In this document: positions 17,190-25,989 of the stretch, piece after piece
How the letters are laid out: each line of letters starts with the position of its first letter
Numbering within the stretch: the first letter of the stretch is position 1
Assembly: GCF_001005085.2 (NCBI RefSeq)
Contig: NZ_LBMU02000037.1
Location: 124,001 to 188,000, forward strand
Source of the DNA: Streptomyces humi
GTDB taxonomy: Bacteria > Actinomycetota > Actinomycetes > Streptomycetales > Streptomycetaceae
Direction of reading: 5' to 3'
DNA length: 64,000 nt
The notes under the pieces: generated by a model
Databases searched by the model: none
Told to the model about the DNA's origin: nothing
The model's input: only the letters and a program-made list of their open reading frames with translations
Made by a program: the position numbers and the translations under genes

Positions 17190-18079
17190 TTGAGCACCGG
17201 CGCGTCGACGGCGTCGGACAGCCACTGCTTCTCCAGCTTCGCCAGCGTGCCGTCCTCGCGCAGGCTGTCCACGGCCGACGACACGCAGGACGTGAGGTCG
17301 CTGCCCTTGTCCAGGACGAGCCCGAACTGTTCGGGCGTGCCGCTCTGGTTCTCGAACTGACCGACGATCTTCGCGTTCGTCACCTGGGCCGCGGTGACGT
17401 AGAACGCGGTCGGCAGGTCGGTGACGATCGCGTCCACCTGGCCGTTCTTGAGTGCCGAGATGGCCTGGTCGTTCTTGGAGTACGCGGCCGCCTCCTGGGA
17501 CGGCTTCACCACGTCGCTGATGTAGTTCAGGCTCGTCGTGCCGACCTGGGCGCCCAGCTTGAGGCCCTTGAGGTCGGCGATGCTCGTCGCCTTGGCGGCC
17601 TTGCTGCCCTTGAGCGCGATCACAGCCTGGCGCACGTCGTAGTAACCGGACGAGAAGTCCACGGCCTTCTTGCGCTCGGTGCTGATGGACACCTGGTTGA
17701 TGTCGAAGTCGAAGGTCTTCACGCCGGGCGCGAACGCCTTGTTGAACGGCACGCTCTGCCAGACGACCGCGCTCTTGTCGTACCCCAGCTGCTTCGCCAC
17801 GGCGTACGCGACCGCCGACTCGAAGCCCTCGCCGTTGGCGGGCTTGTCGTCCTTGAACCACGGCTCGTACGCCGGCTCGTCCGTCGCGATCGTCAGCTTG
17901 CCGCTGGTCCGGGTGGCCAACTTGCCCTTGGCGCAGGTGCTTCCGGCCGCGGAGGCCGACGAGGAGGATCCGCCGGACGCCTTGTCGTCCGGCTGCGGAG
18001 CACAGCCGACAGCGGTGGCGAGCAGGGCTATGGTGGCGGCGGCGACAGCGCTACGCAGTGCGCTCGGGGCAGGGTGCAT
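17186..18079 (-). CDS. Amino acid ABC transporter, substrate-binding lipoprotein
   Basis: A 297-residue periplasmic-type binding protein of SBP family 3. The signal peptide ends in AVGC, with the lipid-modified Cys at 26, followed by a Ser/Ala-rich tether. The domain begins TSGKLTIATDEPAYEPWF and holds the family motif GFESAVAYAVAKQLGY and LGAQVGTTSLNYISD. First gene of the operon with permease and ATPase. Ligand not predictable beyond a polar or acidic amino acid. Confidence 0.92.
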   Translation of the reverse strand: MHPAPSALRSAVAAATIALLATAVGCAPQPDDKASGGSSSSASAAGSTCAKGKLATRTSGKLTIATDEPAYEPWFKDDKPANGEGFESAVAYAVAKQLGYDKSAVVWQSVPFNKAFAPGVKTFDFDINQVSISTERKKAVDFSSGYYDVRQAVIALKGSKAAKATSIADLKGLKLGAQVGTTSLNYISDVVKPSQEAAAYSKNDQAISALKNGQVDAIVTDLPTAFYVTAAQVTNAKIVGQFENQSGTPEQFGLVLDKGSDLTSCVSSAVDSLREDGTLAKLEKQWLSDAVDAPVLK

Positions 18080-18419
18080 GGCGGGAGAGTGACAGCGAAC
18101 GCCGCGTTTGTCCAGGTCAAGCGGGTATTTGTCCGCATACTGGGAACGGGTGTTGCGGTCTTGTGAACGCCGCTGTCCGCCGGGTGGACGGACGTGCCGG
18201 GGCCGCCGGTCGAGGGCGGGGAATGAAGACCGGCGGCCCGTACCGCGCAGGAGCCGTCATCCTGTGCGGGGCTGCCACCAGTTGACCGCGCGAGCACGCA
18301 CGCGGGGAGCGTGCGCCCGGCTCCGGCGTGTGCGAACTGTTCACACGGGGCGCGCGTTTGGACCTACGCGCCCCGGGCTCACCACCCGCGCCCTCCGCTC
18401 GCCGCGTGAGCCGCTTCGC
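18080..18419. other. 340-base intergenic region between the ABC operon and the MBL gene
   Basis: Both flanking genes are on the minus strand, so this holds the terminator of the MBL gene and the promoter of the ABC operon. I see a perfect 12-base inverted repeat at 18200-18239 (listed separately), and an imperfect palindrome GTGTGCGAACTGTTCACAC at 18328-18346 that could be an operator. No convincing coding frame was found. Confidence 0.6.
18200..18239 (-). terminator. Perfect 12-base-pair hairpin, probable terminator of the MBL gene
   Basis: GGGCCGCCGGTC (18200-18211) is the exact reverse complement of GACCGGCGGCCC (18228-18239), with a 16-base loop. No T tract follows on either strand. It lies about 180 bases beyond the MBL stop and 120 before the ABC operon start. 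Confidence 0.5.
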
Positions 18420-19076
18420 TCACCACCCGCGCGCGTGCCACTCCGGCAGGTGCGGGCGTTCCGAGCCCAGCGTGGTGTCGTTGCCGTGCCCCGGGTACAC
18501 CCAGGTCTCGTCCGGCAGCGCGTCGAAGATCTTCGTCTCGACGTCGTGGATCAGGCTCGCGAAGGCCTTCGGGTCCTTGCGCGTGTTGCCGACGCCGCCG
18601 GGGAAGAGGCAGTCACCGGTGAAGACGTGCGGATGGCCGTGCGGGTCGTCGTAGACCAGGGCGATGGAGCCGGGGGTGTGGCCGACCAGGTGGCGGGCGG
18701 TGAGTTCGACCTGGCCGACCCGGATGACGTCGCCGTCGTCGACGGGGACATCGGTGGTGACCGGGATGCCGTCGGCGTCCTCGCGGCCCGCGTACGTCCG
18801 CGCGCCGGTGACGGCGACCACCTCGGCCAGCGCCTGCCAGTGGTCGCCGTGCTGGTGCGTGGTGACGACGGACGCGATGCCGTCGTCACCGATCGTGCCC
18901 AGGAGCGTCTCCGCGTCGTTGGCCGCGTCGATCAGCAGCTGCTCGTCCGTCGCGCGGCAGCGCAGCAGGTAGGCGTTGTTGTCCATCGGCCCGACCGCGA
19001 TCTTGGTGATCATCAGGTCCTTGAGCTCGTGCACGTCCGCAGGACCGCCGACCGTGACCTCTCCGCTGTACGTCAT
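18420..19076 (-). CDS. MBL-fold metallo-hydrolase, glyoxalase II-like
   Basis: A 218-residue metallo-beta-lactamase fold hydrolase. The metal-binding motif THQHGDHW has His 74, His 76, Asp 78 and His 79; later ligands are in VGHTPGSIAL, FTGDCLFPGG and VYPGHGND. This arrangement is that of glyoxalase II-type thioesterases. The neighbouring gene is of the mycothiol-dependent isomerase type, so a mycothiol thioester substrate is conceivable. A downstream ATG at 19013 (MITKIAVGP) aligns with the usual family start and could be the real one. Confidence 0.85.
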   Translation of the reverse strand: MTYSGEVTVGGPADVHELKDLMITKIAVGPMDNNAYLLRCRATDEQLLIDAANDAETLLGTIGDDGIASVVTTHQHGDHWQALAEVVAVTGARTYAGREDADGIPVTTDVPVDDGDVIRVGQVELTARHLVGHTPGSIALVYDDPHGHPHVFTGDCLFPGGVGNTRKDPKAFASLIHDVETKIFDALPDETWVYPGHGNDTTLGSERPHLPEWHARGW

Positions 19077-19119
19077 GGCGGTCAGCCTATAGCCGTCGGA
19101 CCCGGCGCGGCGCCGCGTG

Positions 19120-19809
19120 CTACAGCGGCGGAAGCGCCGGCAGGGCGCCGCCCGTCACCGTCAGGGCCGAGCCGTCGCGGCGCCCGGCGAGCCAGCCGAG
19201 CAGGTCGGCGGCGGTCCCCTCGACCCCGATCGGGCCTCCCGGCGCGCCGCCGCCCGTCGTCCAGGCCCGGCCGTCGCTGCTGCGCAGCCCGACGGACGGC
19301 ACGTCACGGTGTCCGCCGAAGCGTTCCGCGAGGAAGTCGATCTCCCGTTCCGCGAAGTCCGCCGGGACATCCTCCAGCTCGTACCCCATCCCGAGGTCGA
19401 CGTGGTGCAGCTCGACCTCGATCCAGCGCCGGAACGGCACCCGCGCGGCCACGTCGATGACCCCGTTGCGCAGCTCCACCGAGCGCGTCCAGTCCGCGGG
19501 CGCGGTGCCGTGGGCCCGGAACCGGGCGTCGCTCTCGCGCAGGTCCGCGAGCTGCGCGTCGAGCGGGCGCGGCGCGTCCCGCTCGATGTCGGCGTCCCGC
19601 GCCTCGGCGGAGGGGTACATGGGGCGTCCGTCGAGGACGTTGCCGAGCGCGTCCGCGTTGCGGGCGAGGTGGGCCAAGACGTGGCCGACCGTCCAGCCGG
19701 GCAGCCGTGACGGTCGCGCCACAGACGCGTTGTCCAGTCCGGCGGCTGCGGTGAGGAGTCGCTCCGTCGCTTCCCGTACAGACGCCAGGTCATGAGCGTG
19801 ATCAATCAT
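19120..19809 (-). CDS. Maleylpyruvate isomerase-like (DinB/MDMPI fold) protein
   Basis: A 229-residue protein of the mycothiol-dependent maleylpyruvate isomerase family. Typical phrases are SRLPGWTVGHVLAHLARNADAL (about 33-54), with a His ligand, and VELHHVDLGMGYELEDVP, with the others. The family is a metal-binding four-helix bundle, with a C-terminal MDMPI domain here. No aromatic catabolic genes are nearby, so the isomerase label is family-level only. An in-frame ATG at 19908 exists upstream, but the conserved domain begins at MIDHAHDL. Confidence 0.8.
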   Translation of the reverse strand: MIDHAHDLASVREATERLLTAAAGLDNASVARPSRLPGWTVGHVLAHLARNADALGNVLDGRPMYPSAEARDADIERDAPRPLDAQLADLRESDARFRAHGTAPADWTRSVELRNGVIDVAARVPFRRWIEVELHHVDLGMGYELEDVPADFAEREIDFLAERFGGHRDVPSVGLRSSDGRAWTTGGGAPGGPIGVEGTAADLLGWLAGRRDGSALTVTGGALPALPPL

Positions 19810-19953
19810 GGGGCTGACAGTAGCCCCGCCCCACCTTCGGGTGAAGGTTTCCGGCGGGAGCCGTAAATCGAATGCACGTGCTATATCGTCGGTGGTGGCG
19901 TCGGGCATGCTGGATGGTCCGGGATTGTTTACGCATCCAGAATCCGACCGGCG

Positions 19954-19976
19954 TTGTCAGTGGCTCCCCCTAGTCT
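19954..19976 (+). promoter_or_regulatory. RecA-NDp/PafBC-type DNA damage promoter of uvrA
   Basis: TTGTCAGTG (19954-19962), 8 bases, TAGTCT (19971-19976): exact match to TTGTCRGTG-N8-TAnnnT. Transcription would start near 19983, giving a leader of about 50 bases to the GTG at 20033, with AAAGG as ribosome site. Confidence 0.85.
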
Positions 19977-20032
19977 GAAGAAGCACGGGGCCCTGCCCCT
20001 GTCACTTCTCTCAAGAAAGGTGCGGACCGGCT

Positions 20033-23000
20033 GTGGCCGACCGTCTCATCGTCCGTGGCGCGCGCGAGCACAACCTGAAGAACGTCTCGCTCGACCTGCC
20101 TCGTGACTCGCTCATCGTCTTCACGGGTCTGTCCGGGTCGGGCAAGTCGTCCCTGGCCTTCGACACGATCTTCGCCGAGGGCCAGCGTCGCTACGTGGAG
20201 TCGCTCTCCTCGTACGCCCGCCAGTTCCTCGGGCAGATGGACAAGCCGGACGTGGACTTCATCGAAGGCCTGTCCCCGGCGGTGTCCATCGACCAGAAGT
20301 CGACCTCGCGCAACCCGCGCTCGACGGTCGGCACCATCACCGAGGTCTACGACTACCTGCGGCTGCTCTTCGCGCGCATCGGCAAGCCGCACTGCCCCGA
20401 GTGCGGCCGCCCGATCTCGCGCCAGTCGCCGCAGGCCATCGTGGACAAGGTGCTGGAGCTGCCCGAGGGCAGCCGGTTCCAAGTGCTCTCGCCGCTGGTG
20501 CGCGAGCGCAAGGGCGAGTTCGTCGACCTCTTCGCCGATTTGCAGACCAAGGGCTACAGCCGCGCGCGCGTGGACGGCACGACCGTCCAGCTCTCCGAGC
20601 CGCCGACCCTGAAGAAGCAGGAGAAGCACACCATCGAGGTGGTCGTCGACCGCCTCACGGTGAAGGACACCGCCAAGCGCCGCCTCACCGACTCCGTGGA
20701 GACCGCGCTCGGCCTGTCCGGCGGCATGGTCGTGCTCGACTTCGTCGACCTCCCCGAGGACGACCCCGAGCGCGAGCGCATGTACTCGGAGCACCTGTAC
20801 TGCCCCTACGACGACCTCTCCTTCGAGGAACTGGAGCCCCGCTCCTTCTCCTTCAACTCGCCCTTCGGCGCCTGCCCCGAGTGCACCGGCATCGGCACGC
20901 GCATGGAGGTCGACCCGGAGCTGATCGTCCCGGACGAGGACAAGTCCCTCGACGAGGGCGCCATCCACCCCTGGTCGCACGGCCACACCAAGGACTACTT
21001 CGGCCGCCTGGTCGGCGCCCTCGCGGACGCGCTGGGCTTCCGCACCGACATCCCCTTCGCCGGGCTCCCGCAGCGCGCGAAGAAGGCCCTGCTCTACGGT
21101 CACAAGACCCAGATCGAGGTCCGCTACCGCAACCGGTACGGCCGTGAGCGCGTGTACACCACGCCTTTCGAGGGCGCGGTGCCGTTCGTCAAGCGCCGGC
21201 ACAGCGAGGCCGAGAGCGACGCCAGCCGCGAGCGCTTCGAGGGCTACATGCGCGAGGTGCCCTGCCCGACCTGTCAGGGCACGCGCCTGAAGCCGATCGT
21301 GCTCGCGGTCACGATCATGGAGAAGTCGATCGCCGAGGTCGCCGCGATGTCGATCAGCGACTGCGCGGACTTCCTGGGCGAGCTCAGGCTCAACGCGCGC
21401 GACAAGAAGATCGCCGAGCGCGTACTCAAGGAGGTCAACGAGCGGCTGCGGTTCCTGGTCGACGTCGGCCTCGACTACCTCTCGCTCAACCGCGCGGCCG
21501 GCACCCTCTCCGGCGGCGAGGCCCAGCGCATCCGGCTGGCCACCCAGATCGGCTCCGGTCTCGTCGGTGTCCTGTACGTCCTCGACGAGCCGTCCATCGG
21601 CCTGCACCAGCGCGACAACCACCGGCTGATCGAGACCCTGGTCCGGTTGCGTGACATGGGCAACACCCTCATCGTCGTCGAGCACGACGAGGACACCATC
21701 AAGGTCGCCGACTGGGTCGTCGACATCGGTCCCGGCGCCGGCGAGCACGGCGGCAAGGTCGTGCACAGCGGCTCCCTGAAGGAACTGCTGGACAACGCCG
21801 AGTCGCAGACCGGTCAGTACCTGTCCGGCAAGAAGTCGATCCCGCTGCCCGACATCCGCCGCCCGCGGGACCCGTCGCGCCGGCTCACCGTGCACGGGGC
21901 CCGGGAGAACAACCTCCAGGACATCGACGTCTCCTTCCCGCTGGGTGTGTTCACGGCCGTCACGGGCGTGTCCGGCTCCGGCAAGTCGACGCTGGTCAAC
22001 GACATCCTCTACACGCACCTGGCCCGCGAGCTGAACGGCGCGCGCAACGTGCCGGGCCGGCACACGCGCGTGGACGGCGACGACCTCGTCGACAAGGTCG
22101 TGCACGTCGACCAGTCGCCCATCGGCCGCACCCCGCGGTCCAACCCGGCGACCTACACCGGCGTCTTCGACCACATCCGCAAGCTGTTCGCGGAGACCAC
22201 CGAGGCGAAGGTCCGCGGCTACCTGCCCGGCCGTTTCTCCTTCAACGTCAAGGGCGGCCGCTGCGAGAACTGCGCGGGCGACGGCACCATCAAGATCGAG
22301 ATGAACTTCCTCCCGGACGTCTACGTCCCGTGCGAGGTCTGCCACGGAGCCCGGTACAACCGGGAGACCCTGGAGGTCCACTACAAGGGCAAGTCCATCG
22401 CCGAGGTCCTGAACATGCCGATCGAGGAGGCCACGGCGTTCTTCGAGGCCGTCCCCTCGATCGCCCGCCACCTCAACACGCTCAAGGACGTCGGCCTCGG
22501 CTACGTCCGCCTGGGCCAGTCCGCGACCACGCTGTCCGGCGGTGAGGCACAGCGCGTGAAGCTCGCCAGTGAGCTCCAGCGCCGCTCCACCGGGCGGACC
22601 GTCTACGTCCTCGACGAACCGACCACCGGTCTGCACTTCGAGGACATCAGCAAGCTGCTGAAGGTCCTCTCCGGTCTTGTCGACAAGGGCAACACGGTCA
22701 TCGTCATCGAGCACAACCTCGACGTGATCAAGACCGCGGACTGGGTCGTCGACATGGGTCCGGAGGGCGGCGCCGGCGGCGGACTGGTCGTCGCCGAGGG
22801 CACGCCCGAGGAGGTCGCCGGCGTTCCGGCCAGCCACACCGGCAAGTTCCTGCGCGAGATCCTGGGCGCCGACCGCGTCAGCGACGCCAGCTCGGTGAAG
22901 GCTCCGCGCAAGACGGCGGCGAAGAAGACGGTCGCGGCCAGGTCGGCGGCGAAGAAGACGGCGACGGCCACGACCGCCAACAACACGGCCACGAAGAAGG

Positions 23001-23062
23001 CGGCCGGAGTCACCAAGAAGGCGGCGCCCGCGAAGAAGACGACGCGAGCCCGCAAGGCCTGA
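20033..23062 (+). CDS. uvrA: Excinuclease ABC subunit A
   Basis: A 1009-residue UvrA, the dimeric ABC-type ATPase that finds bulky DNA lesions and loads UvrB. Two ATPase modules are visible: Walker A GLSGSGKSS near residue 35 and GVSGSGKST near 645, each with its LSGGEAQR signature. Zinc-finger cysteines occur in CPECGRP, CPTCQGTR, CENCAGDG and CEVCHGAR. The last ~55 residues are a Lys/Ala/Thr-rich tail with repeated AAKK/TKKA units, resembling histone H1 and absent from E. coli UvrA (940). Monocistronic, ended by the hairpin at 23101-23135. Confidence 0.98.
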   Translation: MADRLIVRGAREHNLKNVSLDLPRDSLIVFTGLSGSGKSSLAFDTIFAEGQRRYVESLSSYARQFLGQMDKPDVDFIEGLSPAVSIDQKSTSRNPRSTVGTITEVYDYLRLLFARIGKPHCPECGRPISRQSPQAIVDKVLELPEGSRFQVLSPLVRERKGEFVDLFADLQTKGYSRARVDGTTVQLSEPPTLKKQEKHTIEVVVDRLTVKDTAKRRLTDSVETALGLSGGMVVLDFVDLPEDDPERERMYSEHLYCPYDDLSFEELEPRSFSFNSPFGACPECTGIGTRMEVDPELIVPDEDKSLDEGAIHPWSHGHTKDYFGRLVGALADALGFRTDIPFAGLPQRAKKALLYGHKTQIEVRYRNRYGRERVYTTPFEGAVPFVKRRHSEAESDASRERFEGYMREVPCPTCQGTRLKPIVLAVTIMEKSIAEVAAMSISDCADFLGELRLNARDKKIAERVLKEVNERLRFLVDVGLDYLSLNRAAGTLSGGEAQRIRLATQIGSGLVGVLYVLDEPSIGLHQRDNHRLIETLVRLRDMGNTLIVVEHDEDTIKVADWVVDIGPGAGEHGGKVVHSGSLKELLDNAESQTGQYLSGKKSIPLPDIRRPRDPSRRLTVHGARENNLQDIDVSFPLGVFTAVTGVSGSGKSTLVNDILYTHLARELNGARNVPGRHTRVDGDDLVDKVVHVDQSPIGRTPRSNPATYTGVFDHIRKLFAETTEAKVRGYLPGRFSFNVKGGRCENCAGDGTIKIEMNFLPDVYVPCEVCHGARYNRETLEVHYKGKSIAEVLNMPIEEATAFFEAVPSIARHLNTLKDVGLGYVRLGQSATTLSGGEAQRVKLASELQRRSTGRTVYVLDEPTTGLHFEDISKLLKVLSGLVDKGNTVIVIEHNLDVIKTADWVVDMGPEGGAGGGLVVAEGTPEEVAGVPASHTGKFLREILGADRVSDASSVKAPRKTAAKKTVAARSAAKKTATATTANNTATKKAAGVTKKAAPAKKTTRARKA

Positions 23063-23100
23063 GGCCACGGGATCACAGGCTTCGACAAATCCGGAAATGT

Positions 23101-23135
23101 GCGGTGCCCCGCGGGAACTTCCCGCGGGGCACCGC
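23101..23135 (+). terminator. Strong hairpin terminator of uvrA
   Basis: GCGGTGCCCCGCGGG (23101-23115) is the exact reverse complement of CCCGCGGGGCACCGC (23121-23135), with an AACTT loop. A 15-pair GC-rich stem without T tract, 38 bases after the uvrA stop and able to act on both strands (the kinase gene converges from the right). Confidence 0.85.
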
Positions 23136-23242
23136 GCGTTGCACAGTCAGCCGCTCGATCACTGCGGCCACGGCGAACCTTGACTCCTCAACAGTGGAAA
23201 CAGCGGCAACAGCGGCCGAACGTCCTTGACAGGTTCGCGAGT

Positions 23243-24154
23243 TCACGGACTCCCGAGCTCGAAGGCGTACGGAGGCTCCGCACCCGCGCGGGAGCAGGTG
23301 ATCGCGGCCGCCCGGGCCGCGAAGCGCAGCAGCCCGGTCCAGCCCTCGGCGTCCAGTCCCAGGAGCGCCTCGGCCGACAGCGCGTCCCTGGCGGCCAGAC
23401 CGTGCAGCAGAGCCGCGTTCACGGTGTCACCGGCGCCGATCGTGTCCACGACGGCGACCTCCTCACCCGGCACGGCATACTCGGCGCCGTCCCGGGTGAA
23501 GGCACTGAGGCCGTCCCCACCGTGGGTGATCACCACGGCCGACGGGCCCGACGCCAGCCATTCGCGCGGGGTACCGCCCAGCCACAGCGCGTCCTCCTCG
23601 GAGAGCTTGAGGAGCGTCACCGAGGGCAGCCAGCTCTCGAACCGGGCCCGATAGGCGTCCGGATCCGGGATCAGACCCGCCCGGATGTTCGGGTCGAGGG
23701 CGGTGAACAGGCCCTGCGCCGCGGCGCCGCGCATCAGTTCCTCGTAGGCGCTCGCCCCCGGCTCCAGGGCGAGCGACAGCGTCCCGAAGGAGACGGCACG
23801 GGTGGCGGCGGGCAGGGCGGCGGGGGCGGTGAACAGGCGGTCGGCCGTGCCGTCGACGTAGAAGGAGTAGGAGGCGGAACCCCGCGGGTCGACGGTGGCG
23901 ACCGCCAGGGTCGTCGGTTCCGTGCCGCGCTCCACGAGGGAGACGTCCACCTCGGCCCGCCGCAGCCCGTTCAGCAGGGCCTCGCCGAACGCGTCCCGCG
24001 AGGCACGGGAGCAGAACGCGGTGGGGGAGCCGAGGCGGCCGAGCGCCACGGCCGTGTTGTACGGGCCACCGCCGAGCGCCGGCCGCAGGGCGGCGAGGGC
24101 GCCCGTGCCCTGCGGTACCAGGTCGATCAGTGCTTCACCGGCGACGACGATCAC
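23243..24154 (-). CDS. PfkB-family carbohydrate kinase, fructokinase-like
   Basis: A 303-residue sugar kinase starting VIVVAGEALIDLVPQG, a phrase typical of fructokinase/2-keto-3-deoxygluconate kinases. Substrate glycine motif ALGGGPYNTAVALGRLG and the catalytic DTIGAGDTVNAALLHG are intact. GTG start 24154 overlaps the stop of the lacI-type gene (GTGA), so the two are coupled. GGAAGGA lies 8 bases before the start. No transporter or hydrolase is adjacent, so the sugar must be taken up by a system elsewhere. Confidence 0.87.
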   Translation of the reverse strand: MIVVAGEALIDLVPQGTGALAALRPALGGGPYNTAVALGRLGSPTAFCSRASRDAFGEALLNGLRRAEVDVSLVERGTEPTTLAVATVDPRGSASYSFYVDGTADRLFTAPAALPAATRAVSFGTLSLALEPGASAYEELMRGAAAQGLFTALDPNIRAGLIPDPDAYRARFESWLPSVTLLKLSEEDALWLGGTPREWLASGPSAVVITHGGDGLSAFTRDGAEYAVPGEEVAVVDTIGAGDTVNAALLHGLAARDALSAEALLGLDAEGWTGLLRFAARAAAITCSRAGAEPPYAFELGSP

Positions 24155-25245
24155 GACAGGGTTCCTTCCTCTGGGTGCTCTGGGTGCTCTGGCTCTGAGC
24201 GTTCGCGGGCCGGGGCGGCCCTCCCGTCCCCTCCTGGACACCCGCACGAGGTCCGGTGCACGAAAGCGCACGGGAGGCGTACGGTCCGGGCCGGCCGGCC
24301 GGGTGCGGCCAGCCGTTCCAGGAGCACCCGGACCGCCTCGGCACCGATCTCCCTGCTGGGCTGGGCGATGGCGGTGAGCCGCGGCGAGAAGAGATCGGCC
24401 CAGGCGAAGTCGTCGAAGCAGCACAACGCGATGTCGTCGGGGACGCGCAGACCACGGGCGTCGAGGGCGCGCAGGGCACCGATGGTCATCGCGTTGTTCG
24501 CGGTGACGAGGGCGGAGGGCGGCGCGGCAAGCCCCAGCAGGGCGGCGACGGCCCGCTCGGCTCCGGCTGACTCCGAGTTGCCGGGGACGATCAGCCGTTC
24601 GTCCAGGGCCAGCCCGGAGGTGGCAAGCCCCTGCCGGTATCCGGTGATCCGCTCGTCGCTGGTGCTCAGCCCGGGCAGCCCCGCCACCAGGCCGATCCGG
24701 CGGTGCCCCAGCCCGGCGAGGTGGGTGACGAGCCGGGCCGTCGGTTCGGTGTTCTCGGCGCAGACCTGATCGAAGCGCGGAGCGGCGTCGGGACGACCGT
24801 CGATCACCCGGTCGAGGAAGACCGTCGGCACGGCATGGCGGCCGAGATAGGTGAGGAGCTCGCCCGGGGCGGCGGAGGGAGCGACGATCATGCCGTCGAC
24901 GCGCCGCTCATGGAGAAGCTGGACGACCTTGAGTTCGTGGTCGGGGTCCTCGTGCGGATCGGCGATGAGCAGGCTGTAGCCGTGCTTCAGGGCGGCGGCC
25001 TCGACACCCTGGAGGATCTCCGTGAAATAGGGGTTGCTGATCGCCGACACCGCGAGCCCGATGGAGCGGGTGCGGGAGGTCACCAGGGAGCGGGCGAGGG
25101 TGTTCGGGGTGTAGCCCAGCTCCTCGATGGCGTCGAGCACGGCCTGGCGGGTGTGCGGCAGCACCGGGCGTGTCTCGTTCAGCACGTGGGACACGGTCGC
25201 CACGGAGACACCGGCACTCCGGGCCACGTCGGCCATGGTGGGCAT
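24151..25245 (-). CDS. LacI-family transcriptional regulator
   Basis: A 364-residue repressor. The N-terminal helix-turn-helix with hinge is MADVARSAGVSVATVSHVLNETRPVLPHTRQAVLDAIEELGYTPN-like (about 4-48), followed by a periplasmic-binding-protein-like sugar domain (SIGLAVSAISNPYF, VDGMIVAP, HRRIGLVAGLPG). It precedes and overlaps a sugar kinase gene and presumably controls that operon in response to the kinase's sugar or its phosphate. The palindrome at 25300-25325, 55 bases upstream, is the likely operator. Confidence 0.93.
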   Translation of the reverse strand: MPTMADVARSAGVSVATVSHVLNETRPVLPHTRQAVLDAIEELGYTPNTLARSLVTSRTRSIGLAVSAISNPYFTEILQGVEAAALKHGYSLLIADPHEDPDHELKVVQLLHERRVDGMIVAPSAAPGELLTYLGRHAVPTVFLDRVIDGRPDAAPRFDQVCAENTEPTARLVTHLAGLGHRRIGLVAGLPGLSTSDERITGYRQGLATSGLALDERLIVPGNSESAGAERAVAALLGLAAPPSALVTANNAMTIGALRALDARGLRVPDDIALCCFDDFAWADLFSPRLTAIAQPSREIGAEAVRVLLERLAAPGRPARTVRLPCAFVHRTSCGCPGGDGRAAPARERSEPEHPEHPEEGTLS

Positions 25246-25299
25246 GGTTCCCCCTTCTCCGCTTCCCGCCCGGGGAAGCTATCTCATCCGGCATCGCCG

Positions 25300-25325
25300 C
25301 GTAAACGCTTACGCAAGCGTTTACG
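25300..25325. promoter_or_regulatory. LacI-type operator palindrome
   Basis: CGTAAACGCTT (25300-25310) and AAGCGTTTACG (25315-25325) are exact reverse complements around ACGC. GTAAACG half-sites are typical of LacI/GalR repressors. The site sits between the divergent regulator and Rieske genes, so it can serve autoregulation and possibly also the Rieske gene. Confidence 0.75.
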
Positions 25326-25428
25326 CACCACGACGCGTGCCGTCCCGCGCACCCCGACCCGTCCCGAAGCGGGACAGACCGGCCCAGGTATCGTCGCCCT
25401 GCACACCCTCGACCCACCTGGAGCCCGC

Positions 25429-25857
25429 ATGCCGTCCCGTCCCTCCGCGAGCCGTCGTACCGTCCTGCGCGGGACGGCGGCCGTGCCGGTCGCCGGACTG
25501 GGACTGGCCGCCTGCTCGGCGCCCGCCGGTGGAGCCGCGGCGGACGCGACACCGACCGCGCCGGTCGACCTCGGGGCCGAGAACGAGGTCGCCAAGGGCG
25601 CCGCCAAGCTCTACCGGGACCACAACGTCGTCGTCAGCCGGTCCGGCGACGGTGCGCTGAAGGCGTACAGCACCATCTGCACGCACGCGGGGTGCCCGAT
25701 CAACAAGCTCCAGGGGACGACGCTGGTCTGTCCCTGCCACGGCAGTGAGTTCGACGCCCTGACCGGGAAGGTGGTGCGGTCACCGGCCACCGAGCCGCTG
25801 AACGAACTGCCGGTCAAGACGGCGAACGGCCGGCTCGTCGCCGGGCCCGGCGCCTGA
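25429..25857 (+). CDS. TAT-exported Rieske 2Fe-2S lipoprotein
   Basis: A 142-residue secreted protein. SRRTVLRG (Arg 9-Arg 10) is a twin-arginine signal, and the lipobox LAAC puts the lipidated Cys at 29. The Rieske cluster is bound by CTHAGC (84-89; ligands Cys 84, His 86) and CPCHGS (101-106; ligands Cys 101, His 104), with Cys 89 and Cys 103 as the usual disulfide. It carries no other domain, so it is an electron carrier tethered outside the membrane; its redox partner is not evident here. Confidence 0.92.
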   Translation: MPSRPSASRRTVLRGTAAVPVAGLGLAACSAPAGGAAADATPTAPVDLGAENEVAKGAAKLYRDHNVVVSRSGDGALKAYSTICTHAGCPINKLQGTTLVCPCHGSEFDALTGKVVRSPATEPLNELPVKTANGRLVAGPGA

Positions 25858-25901
25858 GGCGGAGGGCCGAGGCCGCTCCTCCGCCGCATCAGCGCCGGCC
25901 C

Positions 25902-25977
25902 ATCCGGACCAGGGGCGGCCGAACCGCACCGGGACCGGCGATCCGGACCAGTGGCCGAGCCGATCCGGACCAGTGGC
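25902..25977. repeat. Short direct repeats downstream of the HTH gene
   Basis: ATCCGGACCAG followed by KGGC recurs at 25902-25916, 25941-25955 and 25963-25977, in the 130-base gap between the Rieske gene and the convergent HTH gene. Irregular spacing. Function unknown. Confidence 0.6.
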
Positions 25978-25989
25978 GGCCGATCGGGG

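Noticed and set aside
18328..18346. GTGTGCGAACTGTTCACAC as a LexA or Crp site
   Set aside because: LexA in Streptomyces needs GAAC-N4-GTTC, but here the gap is one base. Crp half-site spacing is also off by one. Kept only as an unassigned imperfect palindrome.
19970..23068. A 1032-codon open frame antisense to uvrA
   Set aside because: It mirrors uvrA codon by codon, as third-position GC bias creates long open antisense frames. Its product is Val/Leu/Gly/Asp-rich with no domain, whereas UvrA is unmistakable.
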